NCBI GenBank assembly: GCA_026989995.1
Contig: JALSIO010000788.1
Coordinates: forward strand, 1-8,459
Source: Myxococcales bacterium
Lineage (GTDB): Bacteria; Myxococcota_A; UBA9160; JALSIO01
Reading direction: 5' to 3'
Length of the DNA stretch: 8,459 nucleotides
Part shown: positions 1-7,936 of the stretch, one piece after another
Layout of the letters: each line of letters starts with the position of its first letter
Numbering within the stretch: position 1 is the first letter of the stretch
Notes under the pieces: generated by a model
The model's input: the letters and a program-made list of their open reading frames with translations, nothing else
What the model was told of the DNA's origin: nothing
Database searches by the model: none
Position numbers and translations under genes: made by a program

Positions 1-981
1 GGGGATGCTGACCTCGAAGTCCTCGCGCAGGCTCCGCATCCCGTCCCGCAGCACGGCGCCCGCGCTCTCGAGGTCGCACGCTTCGAGGGCCCGGGCGAGG
101 GCATCCACCCGCTCGTTTTCGGTGAGAACGTGGCGGACCCGCCGCGCGAGCAGATCGGGAAGCGCCCGCTCCACCGCCGCAAGGGCCTCCCGCGGGAGAT
201 CGCGCAGCGAGCGGGCCGAGCGCAGCGCGATCCCGCGCTCGACCGCCAGGCGGAGCGCCTCCTCGCACTCCTCCCGGCGCCGGTTGTAGCGCCCGTCGGC
301 CAGACGCCGCGCCACGCCCGAGTCCACCACGAGAAGCTCCGCCTCCCGCGCCGGGAAGGGGATGGGGGTGACCTCGAGGCTGCGGCAGTCGATGCGGAGG
401 GCCCGCGCGGGCTGCCCGAGAGCGCTCGCGAGCTGGTCCATCAGGCCGCAGCGGACCCCCACGAAACGGGTCTCCGCCCGGTGGGCCAGCTCCGCGAGCT
501 CCCGGGGCCGGAGCGCGAGGCCGGCCGCCCGGGCGAGCAGGGCGGCGAAGGCCACTTCGAGGGCGGCCGAGCTGGAAAGTCCCGCCCCCACCGGAACCCG
601 GCTCGCGCACAGGACGTCCAATCCGGGCGTCGGCTGCCCCGCCTCGCGGAAGGCGTGGACCACGCCCCGGGCGTAGTCGCCCCAGGCTCCCTCGGGCGCG
701 ATCTCCCGCGCGTCGAAGGCGCAGGCCCCCGGAAGCTCGCGGGAGCGGAGTTCGAACCGGGTGTCCCCGCGACGCGCGGCGAGCAGCCAGGTGTCGCGAT
801 CGATGGCACCGGGGAGCACGAGCCCCTCGTTGTAGTCGGTGTGCTCGCCGATCAGGTTCACGCGGCCCGGGGCGCGGGCCGCGAGCTCGGGAGGACGACC
901 GAAGTGCTCGCGAAAGCGCGCCGTGAGCTCATGCAGGAGACCGGGTGCAGGGCTGGTTTCGGAACCCACCGAAAGCCGCAT
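1..981 (-). CDS. galK: Galactokinase, C-terminus cut by window edge
   Basis: This enzyme phosphorylates galactose to galactose-1-phosphate with ATP, the first committed step of the Leloir pathway in the cytoplasm. The minus-strand frame is open from 981 to the left edge (327 codons; family members are about 380-390 residues, so roughly 60 C-terminal residues are missing). Three GHMP/galactokinase signatures are visible. The galactose-binding motif GRVNLIGEHTDYNEG has its GEH at residues 45-47. The ATP-binding loop GAGLSSSAALEVA is near residues 132-144. CGLMDQLASALG places the expected catalytic Asp at residue 182. The visible end, DFEVSIP, matches a conserved galactokinase segment. ATG at 981 is chosen because GGAGGGG lies 9 nt upstream and the start gives the usual short N-terminal helix. 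It is divergent from the protease genes and no other galactose genes are visible. The family call is secure. Confidence 0.96.
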   Translation of the reverse strand, partial: MRLSVGSETSPAPGLLHELTARFREHFGRPPELAARAPGRVNLIGEHTDYNEGLVLPGAIDRDTWLLAARRGDTRFELRSRELPGACAFDAREIAPEGAWGDYARGVVHAFREAGQPTPGLDVLCASRVPVGAGLSSSAALEVAFAALLARAAGLALRPRELAELAHRAETRFVGVRCGLMDQLASALGQPARALRIDCRSLEVTPIPFPAREAELLVVDSGVARRLADGRYNRRREECEEALRLAVERGIALRSARSLRDLPREALAAVERALPDLLARRVRHVLTENERVDALARALEACDLESAGAVLRDGMRSLREDFEVSIP

Positions 982-990
982 CGGGCGACG

Positions 991-997
991 CCCCTCC
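991..997 (-). promoter_or_regulatory. Ribosome binding site of galK
   Basis: GGAGGGG on the minus strand, 9 nt before the ATG at 981. It supports that start over the in-frame GTG at 969. Confidence 0.7.
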
Positions 998-1112
998 GTG
1001 TGTGCGGCCGCATGGGGCCCGCCGTGGCGAGGGCGCGCAGCGCCGGGGCCCGGTCCGGGTGGGTGGCCGCGCACCCGAGCCCGGGCGGTTCGCTGGCACC
1101 GGGCAGACTCGG

Positions 1113-1124
1113 TACTTTCGCCCC
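1113..1124 (+). promoter_or_regulatory. Putative -10 element next to the degQ1 start
   Basis: TACTTT at 1113-1118 fits the TAnnnT pattern and is followed by exactly 6 nt and then ATG, so transcription would begin at or very near the start codon. No Shine-Dalgarno sequence is visible in the 25 nt before the ATG. A weak -35 candidate, TTCGCT (1089-1094), lies 18 nt upstream. The same TAnnTT-6 nt-ATG layout recurs before clpB. This is an inference from spacing; the hexamers themselves match consensus poorly. Confidence 0.35.
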
Positions 1125-2564
1125 ATGATGCCGCAGACCGGTGCCCCGGAGGAGGGATCTCCGCCTGCCGCGTTCCGCGCGCCCGCCTCCGGCGCGGGGG
1201 GGCGGGCGCGGCAGGGTCGGGGAACCGCGCTCCGGCTGCGGTGGGCCCTCCCGGTCCTGGCGCTCCTGCTCGCGGCCGCCCCGACCCAGGCGGACGACCC
1301 CTTCCTGCGGCGGACGCCGACCGTGGAGGCCGTCGAGAAGGTCGGCCCCGCGGTGGTCAACATCGTCTCCGAACAGGTGGTGGCGGCACCGAGTCCCTTC
1401 GGCGGCTTCGCGCCCGATCCCCTCTTCGAGCGATTCTTCCGGGACTTCTTTCCCCAGCGCCCCCAGCGGGCACAGAGCATCGGTTCGGGGGTCATCATCG
1501 ACCGCGAGGGCCACGTGCTGACCAACGAGCACGTCGTGCGCGGTGCCGAGCGGGTCCGCGTGACCCTCGGCAGCGGGGCCGAGTACGACGCCGAGGTCAT
1601 CGGAGCCGACCCCAACACCGACATCGCGGTGCTGCGGATCCTCACGGACGCCCCCCTCCCCTGGGTGCCCCCGGCCCGGTCGGACGACCTCATGGTGGGC
1701 GAGCCGGTGATCGCCATCGGCAACCCCTTCGGGCTCTCCCACACGGTGACCACCGGGGTGATCTCCGCCCTCGACCGCTCCATCCGGACGGGCGACACGG
1801 TCTACCACGGTTTTCTGCAGACCGATGCCGCCATCAACCCGGGCAACTCGGGGGGACCGCTGCTCAATTCCCGGGGGGAGCTGATCGGGATCAACACGGC
1901 GATCTACGGCGGCGCACAGGGCATCGGCTTCGCCATTCCGATCGATGCGGCCATGCGGGTGGTGCGGGAGCTGATCGAGCACGGCGAAGTCGCCCCGGTG
2001 TGGCTCGGACTCTCCCTCCAGGACCTCGACCCCGAGATCCGCGCGGCCCTCGGGCTCGCGCGCGGCGCGCGCGGGGCCATCGTCACCCGCGTGTACGACG
2101 AAAGCCCCGCCGCGCGGTCCGGGGTGCGCCGCGGGGACCTGCTCACCCACGTGGACGGGCTCGCGGTGGATCGGGCCCGGAGCTTCCACGAGATCCTCCG
2201 GGGAGTCACCGTCGGCCAGGATGTCCGCCTGCAGCTCGTCCGCCGGGGCGAGAAGCTCGAGCTCACGGCGGTGGCGGAGCCGCTTCCGCGCGGACTGGTG
2301 GCGGAGCTCGCCTACGACCTGCTCGGCGTCCGCCTCGCGCCCCTGCCGCGGGGTGGCTACCGCATCACCGAGGTGCGGCCGGGGAGCGGGCCGGCCCAGA
2401 TCGGGATCCGCCCCGGGGACCTGCTGCTGCGGGTGAATGGCCGCGCGCTCGTGGACGACGAAGCCCTGGAGCGCAGCATCCTCGACCTCCGGGGGCGAAG
2501 CCGCGCGCTGCTGACCGTGCAGCGCGGCGCGGGCCGCTACCGCGTGAGCGTACTGCTGGTCTGA
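1125..2564 (+). CDS. Do/DegQ-type periplasmic serine protease, first paralogue
   Basis: An HtrA-family serine endoprotease/chaperone of 479 residues, expected to degrade or hold misfolded envelope proteins. A hydrophobic segment at residues 40-52 followed by PTQA-DD looks like a Sec signal peptide cleaved near residue 56. The trypsin-like domain follows, with His136 in TNEHVV, Asp166 in NTDIAVL and Ser242 in NPGNSGGP, so the catalytic triad is intact. PDZ1 spans about 291-385 (starting near VWLGLSL) and PDZ2 about 394-479. The loop between the first strands is short, as in DegQ/MucD rather than E. coli DegP. The start is odd: ATG-ATG at 1125/1128 has no Shine-Dalgarno site and puts about 36 Gly/Ala/Pro/Arg-rich residues before the signal core, but no ATG, GTG or TTG occurs further down before that core. 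It is followed 40 bp later by a paralogue, probably in one operon. DegP, DegQ and MucD cannot be told apart here. Confidence 0.93.
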   Translation: MMPQTGAPEEGSPPAAFRAPASGAGGRARQGRGTALRLRWALPVLALLLAAAPTQADDPFLRRTPTVEAVEKVGPAVVNIVSEQVVAAPSPFGGFAPDPLFERFFRDFFPQRPQRAQSIGSGVIIDREGHVLTNEHVVRGAERVRVTLGSGAEYDAEVIGADPNTDIAVLRILTDAPLPWVPPARSDDLMVGEPVIAIGNPFGLSHTVTTGVISALDRSIRTGDTVYHGFLQTDAAINPGNSGGPLLNSRGELIGINTAIYGGAQGIGFAIPIDAAMRVVRELIEHGEVAPVWLGLSLQDLDPEIRAALGLARGARGAIVTRVYDESPAARSGVRRGDLLTHVDGLAVDRARSFHEILRGVTVGQDVRLQLVRRGEKLELTAVAEPLPRGLVAELAYDLLGVRLAPLPRGGYRITEVRPGSGPAQIGIRPGDLLLRVNGRALVDDEALERSILDLRGRSRALLTVQRGAGRYRVSVLLV

Positions 2565-2569
2565 ACGTC

Positions 2570-2588
2570 CGGGGCGCCGAACGCCCCG
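2570..2588 (+). other. Intercistronic hairpin between the two protease genes
   Basis: CGGGGCG, loop CCGAA, CGCCCCG: a perfect 7-bp stem with a 5-nt loop, starting 6 nt after the degQ1 stop and ending 3 nt before the GAGGAGA ribosome binding site of the next gene. There is no U-run, so it is more likely an mRNA stabiliser or partial attenuator than a full terminator. Confidence 0.5.
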
Positions 2589-2591
2589 CTT

Positions 2592-2598
2592 GAGGAGA
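2592..2598 (+). promoter_or_regulatory. Ribosome binding site of the second protease gene
   Basis: GAGGAGA lies 6 nt before the ATG at 2605. It fixes that start in preference to the in-frame TTG at 2590, which would lie upstream of this site. Confidence 0.75.
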
Positions 2599-2604
2599 AC
2601 CGAG

Positions 2605-4149
2605 ATGCGACGCACCCTGAGCACCGTCCTGATCGGCGGGGCCGCCCTCGCCCTGTTGCTCACCTCGGGCGTCCTCCACGTGGACGTGCAGTGGCGCGAC
2701 CGCGGTGCCCGGGCCATCGACCTCGACAAGCTCTTCGGCGGCGGCAAGAAGGAAGCGGCGTCGGAGGGGGACGACGAGCCGGCCGCGGGCGAGCCCTTCT
2801 GGGAGGAGGCCCCCGCCGGACGCGAGGTCGTGCCCGGCATCCCCCCGAGCTTCGCCGACCTCGCCGAGCGGGCCTCGCCGGCGGTCGTGAACATCCAGAC
2901 CTCGAAGACCGTCAAGCGCGGTGGGGCTCCCATCCCGAACCCCTTCGAGGAGTTCTTCGGAGGGCCCTTCGAGGAGTTCTTCCGGCCCCACGAGTTCCAG
3001 GTCCCGAGCCTCGGAAGCGGCTTCGTGATCTCCGAGGACGGCTACATCGTCACCAACAACCACGTGGTCGAGGACGTGGACGAGATCAACGTGGCCTTCC
3101 TCGACGGGCAGGAGATGGAGGCCGAGGTGGTGGGCCGCGATCCCAAGACCGACATCGCGCTGATCCGCGTGAAGCCGGACAAGCCGCTGCCCACGCTCCC
3201 CCTCGGTGACTCGGAGAGCGTGCGCCCGGGCGACTGGGTGCTCGCCATCGGAAACCCCTATGGCCTCGAGCACACCGTGACCGCCGGCATCGTCAGCGCC
3301 AAGCACCGGATCATCGGCCAGGGGAGCTACGACGATTTCATCCAGACCGATGCCGCCATCAATCCGGGCAACTCCGGCGGCCCGCTCCTCAACCTGCGCG
3401 GCGAGGTGGTGGGCATCAACACGGCCATCAACCCGAGGGCCAACACCATCGGCTTCGCCGTGCCCATCGACATGGCCAAGGAGATCCTCCCCCAGCTGCG
3501 TGTCCACGGCTACGTCACGCGCGGCTGGCTCGGCGTCGTCATCCAGGAGATCACGCCCGACCTCGCCGAGGAGCTCGGCCTCGAGGACGACGAAGGCGCG
3601 CTCGTCTCGAAGGTCGATCCGAAGGGGCCGGCTGCGAAGGCGGGCCTCAAGCGGGGCGACGTGATCGTGGGCTTCGACGGCCGCCCGGTCCACGAGATGA
3701 AGGAGCTGCCCCGGATGGTGGCCGCCACCCGGCCCGGCAGGATGGTCGAGGTGGAGGTGATCCGAAAGGGCGAGCGCAAGACCTTCCAGGTGGAGATCGG
3801 GCGCCTCGAGGAGCCCCAGCAACTCGCCGGGCGCGGGGCCCCGGGGCCCGGAGGCGAGCGGGCCTTCGGCCTCCGGGTCCAGGACCTCACGCCGGACGTG
3901 GCCGAGGAGCTCGGCCTCGAGGACGTCGAGCACGGCGTGGTGATCACCGGCGTCGAGCGCGGCAGCCCGGCGGACCGCGCGGGGCTGCGCCGGGGCGACG
4001 TGATCGCGGAGGTGGACCAGGAGCCGGTGGAGGGCCTTGCCGACTTCCGGGAGAAGCTCGAAGAGGCTGGAGAGCGCGTGCTGCTCCTCGTCCAGCGCGG
4101 GCCCTCGGCCTTCTACCGAACCCTGAAGCGGCCGAAGTCCGAGGACTGA
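2605..4149 (+). CDS. Do/DegQ-type serine protease, second paralogue, possibly membrane-anchored
   Basis: A second HtrA-family protease, 514 residues. MRRT is followed by a hydrophobic stretch (about residues 5-24) with no clear AxA cleavage site, so it may be an uncleaved anchor. A charged, Gly/Glu/Asp-rich linker (about 45-75) then leads to the protease domain. His153 in TNNHVV, Asp183 in KTDIALI and Ser257 in NPGNSGGP form an intact triad. PDZ1 is about 305-400 and PDZ2 about 421-510; both contain TPD[LV]AEELGLED. The first-strand loop is short and carries an exact 18-bp duplication encoding two PFEEFF units. The gene follows degQ1 by 40 bp with its own ribosome binding site, so the two are likely co-transcribed. 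Expected role: quality control of envelope proteins. A MucD-like function is possible but cannot be fixed from sequence alone. DegS-like anchoring would be unusual, since DegS has only one PDZ domain. Confidence 0.94.
   Translation: MRRTLSTVLIGGAALALLLTSGVLHVDVQWRDRGARAIDLDKLFGGGKKEAASEGDDEPAAGEPFWEEAPAGREVVPGIPPSFADLAERASPAVVNIQTSKTVKRGGAPIPNPFEEFFGGPFEEFFRPHEFQVPSLGSGFVISEDGYIVTNNHVVEDVDEINVAFLDGQEMEAEVVGRDPKTDIALIRVKPDKPLPTLPLGDSESVRPGDWVLAIGNPYGLEHTVTAGIVSAKHRIIGQGSYDDFIQTDAAINPGNSGGPLLNLRGEVVGINTAINPRANTIGFAVPIDMAKEILPQLRVHGYVTRGWLGVVIQEITPDLAEELGLEDDEGALVSKVDPKGPAAKAGLKRGDVIVGFDGRPVHEMKELPRMVAATRPGRMVEVEVIRKGERKTFQVEIGRLEEPQQLAGRGAPGPGGERAFGLRVQDLTPDVAEELGLEDVEHGVVITGVERGSPADRAGLRRGDVIAEVDQEPVEGLADFREKLEEAGERVLLLVQRGPSAFYRTLKRPKSED
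2941..2982 (+). repeat. Exact 18-bp direct repeat inside the second protease gene
   Basis: CCCTTCGAGGAGTTCTTC at 2941-2958 recurs without change at 2965-2982, separated by GGAGGG (24-nt period). It is in frame and encodes PFEEFFGG then PFEEFFRP, in the loop between the first strands of the protease domain. Confidence 0.95.
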
Positions 4150-4228
4150 GGCGGGCGCGCCGGCCAGGGCGCGGTGCCGGCCCCATGCGCCGAGGCCGGG
4201 CGAGCCGGATCCAGGGGTTCCTTGCCGG

Positions 4229-4249
4229 GGTGCGGGCGATCTCCGCACC
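4229..4249 (+). terminator. Possible transcription-ending hairpin after the protease pair
   Basis: GGTGCGG, loop GCGATCT, CCGCACC: a perfect 7-bp stem about 80 nt past the stop of the second protease gene. Weaker hairpins lie nearby: GCCGGC arms at 4159-4164/4176-4181, and GGACGG/CCGTCC at 4306-4311/4318-4323. None has a following U-run, so an intrinsic terminator is not demonstrated. Apart from these and the clpB promoter candidate I see nothing in the 251-bp gap. Confidence 0.3.
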
Positions 4250-4366
4250 GCGCCCGCGCCCGCCACCGGCAGGCGCCCGCGGGCCGACCCGCCCTCCACC
4301 CCGGGGGACGGGCGCCACCGTCCGGCGTCGCCGCGGTTCGCGGACCCTCCCGGGGCGGCGCGGTCC

Positions 4367-4400
4367 TTGCGCGGCGCCCCCCGGTGCCTAGGTTGGCGCC
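4367..4400 (+). promoter_or_regulatory. Putative clpB promoter
   Basis: TTGCGC (4367-4372), a 16-nt spacer and TAGGTT (4389-4394), ending 6 nt before the clpB ATG. Each box matches the sigma-70 consensus at only about 3 of 6 positions. The CTTGCGC at 4366 also resembles the CTTGAAA -35 box of heat-shock sigma-32 promoters, but a CCCCATnT -10 box is not found at the right distance. An AGG at 4390-4392, 8 nt before the ATG, could act as a weak ribosome binding site. Confidence 0.35.
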
Positions 4401-6989
<2,589 letters not shown>

Positions 6990-7010
6990 GCTCGGGCTCC
7001 GGCTCCGAAG

Positions 7011-7052
7011 GCGGCGCGGGGGATGCCCGATGGCAGCCCCCGCGCCGCGTTT
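7011..7052 (+). terminator. Strong hairpin terminator after clpB
   Basis: A 12-bp perfect GC stem (7011-7022 with 7037-7048), one A/G mismatch, then TGCC/GGCA closing a CGAT loop (7028-7031), followed by GTTT. It starts 21 nt after the clpB stop. The U-run is short, but the stem is the most stable in the window. Because the facing gene stops at 7126, it may also end minus-strand transcripts. Confidence 0.7.
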
Positions 7053-7125
7053 CGGGGCCCGTTCGGGCGGAGGTCGCTCCGGCGCGTGCCCGACCGGACG
7101 GGCCGGTGGTGCGGGGGAGCGCGGC

Positions 7126-7644
7126 TCAGCCGATCAGCTCGAGCTGGTAGACGCTGTTGGCGGTGTGGAGCTGGATGCAGCGGGGCGAGAGCTGGGCGAT
7201 CTGCCGGAGCGGGCTCGTGACCAGGGCCGGGCCGGTGTCGACCGCGAGCCGCGCCGGGCGCCCCACGGCGAGATCGTCGAGCAGCCGCCCGCGCCCCACG
7301 TCGCCGATGCGGCTGCCGAGGTGGTCCTTCGTCCGCAGCCTCCGGATCCGCACGGCCCGGCCGGCCCGCCAGGGGCCCGGATCGGGCCGCCGGGACTCCT
7401 CTTCGAGGAGACTCACGGTCTGGGTGCAGCCGGTGGCGCCGTAGAGGCTCTCGAGGTCGCGGTCGAGGTCGCCGTCGTCCCGGAGGCTCTCCTTCAGCAC
7501 CGCCTGGAGATCCGGGTCACCACCCGCCCCTCGGTCGTGGCCGCCGGCGAGACCGGGCGCGGGTCGGCCGGTCTCGTCGAAGAGGTCGGGGGCCCCTTCC
7601 GAGAGATCGACGGCTTCTCCGAAGAGATCCGGGTCTCGTGCCAT
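7126..7644 (-). CDS. Unidentified 172-residue protein with a sigma-28-type promoter
   Basis: I do not recognise this protein. The N-terminal 65 residues are acidic and probably disordered, with DPDLF and APDLF repeats and DP/DD pairs. A middle segment contains LYGATGCTQTVSLLEEE (67-83). The C-terminal part (about 97-172) reads like a compact beta-rich domain: VRIRRLR, SRIGDVGRGRLLDDL, GRPARLAVDTG, ALVTSPLRQI, and CIQLHTANSVYQLEL at the very end. There is no signal peptide or membrane segment, so it is probably cytoplasmic. ATG 7644 is preferred over the upstream in-frame GTG 7716 because GGAGGG lies 7 nt before it and because a FliA-like promoter (7679-7705) would start transcription downstream of that GTG. 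It converges on clpB and lies 292 bp after the trpS stop. The promoter suggests a link to flagellar motility or chemotaxis; the sequence itself does not show one. The frame looks real: hydrophobic residues alternate regularly and the ribosome binding site is clear. Confidence 0.75.
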   Translation of the reverse strand: MARDPDLFGEAVDLSEGAPDLFDETGRPAPGLAGGHDRGAGGDPDLQAVLKESLRDDGDLDRDLESLYGATGCTQTVSLLEEESRRPDPGPWRAGRAVRIRRLRTKDHLGSRIGDVGRGRLLDDLAVGRPARLAVDTGPALVTSPLRQIAQLSPRCIQLHTANSVYQLELIG

Positions 7645-7651
7645 GGCCTGA

Positions 7652-7657
7652 CCCTCC
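7652..7657 (-). promoter_or_regulatory. Ribosome binding site of the orphan gene
   Basis: GGAGGG on the minus strand, 7 nt before the ATG at 7644. It decides the start codon of the orphan gene. Confidence 0.7.
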
Positions 7658-7678
7658 GTGGTCCAGGTCCGGCGTTCC

Positions 7679-7705
7679 TTTTCGGCCACAGCGGCGAAAA
7701 CTTGA
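7679..7705 (-). promoter_or_regulatory. FliA (sigma-28) type flagellar promoter
   Basis: On the minus strand, TCAAGTTT (7705-7698), an 11-nt spacer and GCCGAAAA (7686-7679). The E. coli FliA consensus is TAAAGTTT-N11-GCCGATAA, so 14 of 16 positions match at the exact spacing. Transcription would begin near 7672, giving a leader of about 27 nt that carries the GGAGGG ribosome binding site of the gene at 7644. The A/T-rich boxes stand out in very GC-rich surroundings, which makes chance less likely. Confidence 0.7.
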
Positions 7706-7719
7706 GGGTAAAGCACCTC

Positions 7720-7733
7720 GTTCTAGCGAGAAC
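7720..7733. promoter_or_regulatory. Short inverted repeat upstream of the sigma-28-type promoter
   Basis: GTTCT-AGCG-AGAAC, perfect 5-bp arms, 14 nt beyond the -35 box. It could be a regulator-binding site. It does not match the LexA Cheo box (GAAC-N4-GTTC); as written it is GTTC-N6-GAAC. Confidence 0.3.
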
Positions 7734-7828
7734 ACATCGGCGGCTCCGTGGCAGAAGGCCGGCACCAGGCAGATGGCCGGCAGCGGACGCGCGACCGGCC
7801 GGAAGGCGGACCCCCCCCGCAGGCGCGG

Positions 7829-7873
7829 ACGCCGGGGCCGCGGGCCACCCCGCAGCGCCGCCCCGGCCGGCGT
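7829..7873 (-). terminator. Possible hairpin after trpS
   Basis: ACGCCGGGGC (7829-7838) can pair with GCCCCGG and GGCGT (7860-7873) across a 2-nt bulge, with a loop of about 21 nt. It lies 63 nt past the trpS stop. There is no U-run, so the call is tentative. Confidence 0.25.
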
Positions 7874-7936
7874 CACGCCCGATTCCACGCCGTCCGCCGT
7901 CGCGGCACCGGGTTCGTGCGCCCGCGCCGGCCCGGA

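Noticed and set aside
1111..1118. GGTACTTT as the -35 box of an envelope-stress sigma-E promoter for degQ1
   Set aside because: It resembles GGAACTT, but the matching -10 box (TCTGA about 16 nt downstream) is missing and would fall inside the coding region.
858..2933. 691-codon minus-strand frame opposite the first protease gene, and a similar 644-codon frame at 2365-4299
   Set aside because: Both are shadows of genes with intact catalytic triads on the plus strand and show no independent coding evidence.
4366..4394. Sigma-32 heat-shock promoter for clpB
   Set aside because: Only the CTTG of the -35 box fits. The region at the right distance reads GCCTAGGT, not CCCCATnT. No CIRCE inverted repeat is present either.
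7755..7783. Two GGCCGGCA copies as part of a repeat array
   Set aside because: There are only two short copies in GC-rich DNA, with no further units and no regular spacing.
7811..7818. Run of eight C as a phase-variation tract
   Set aside because: It lies in the non-coding region between trpS and the orphan gene, upstream of the promoter elements, so slippage would not shift any reading frame.
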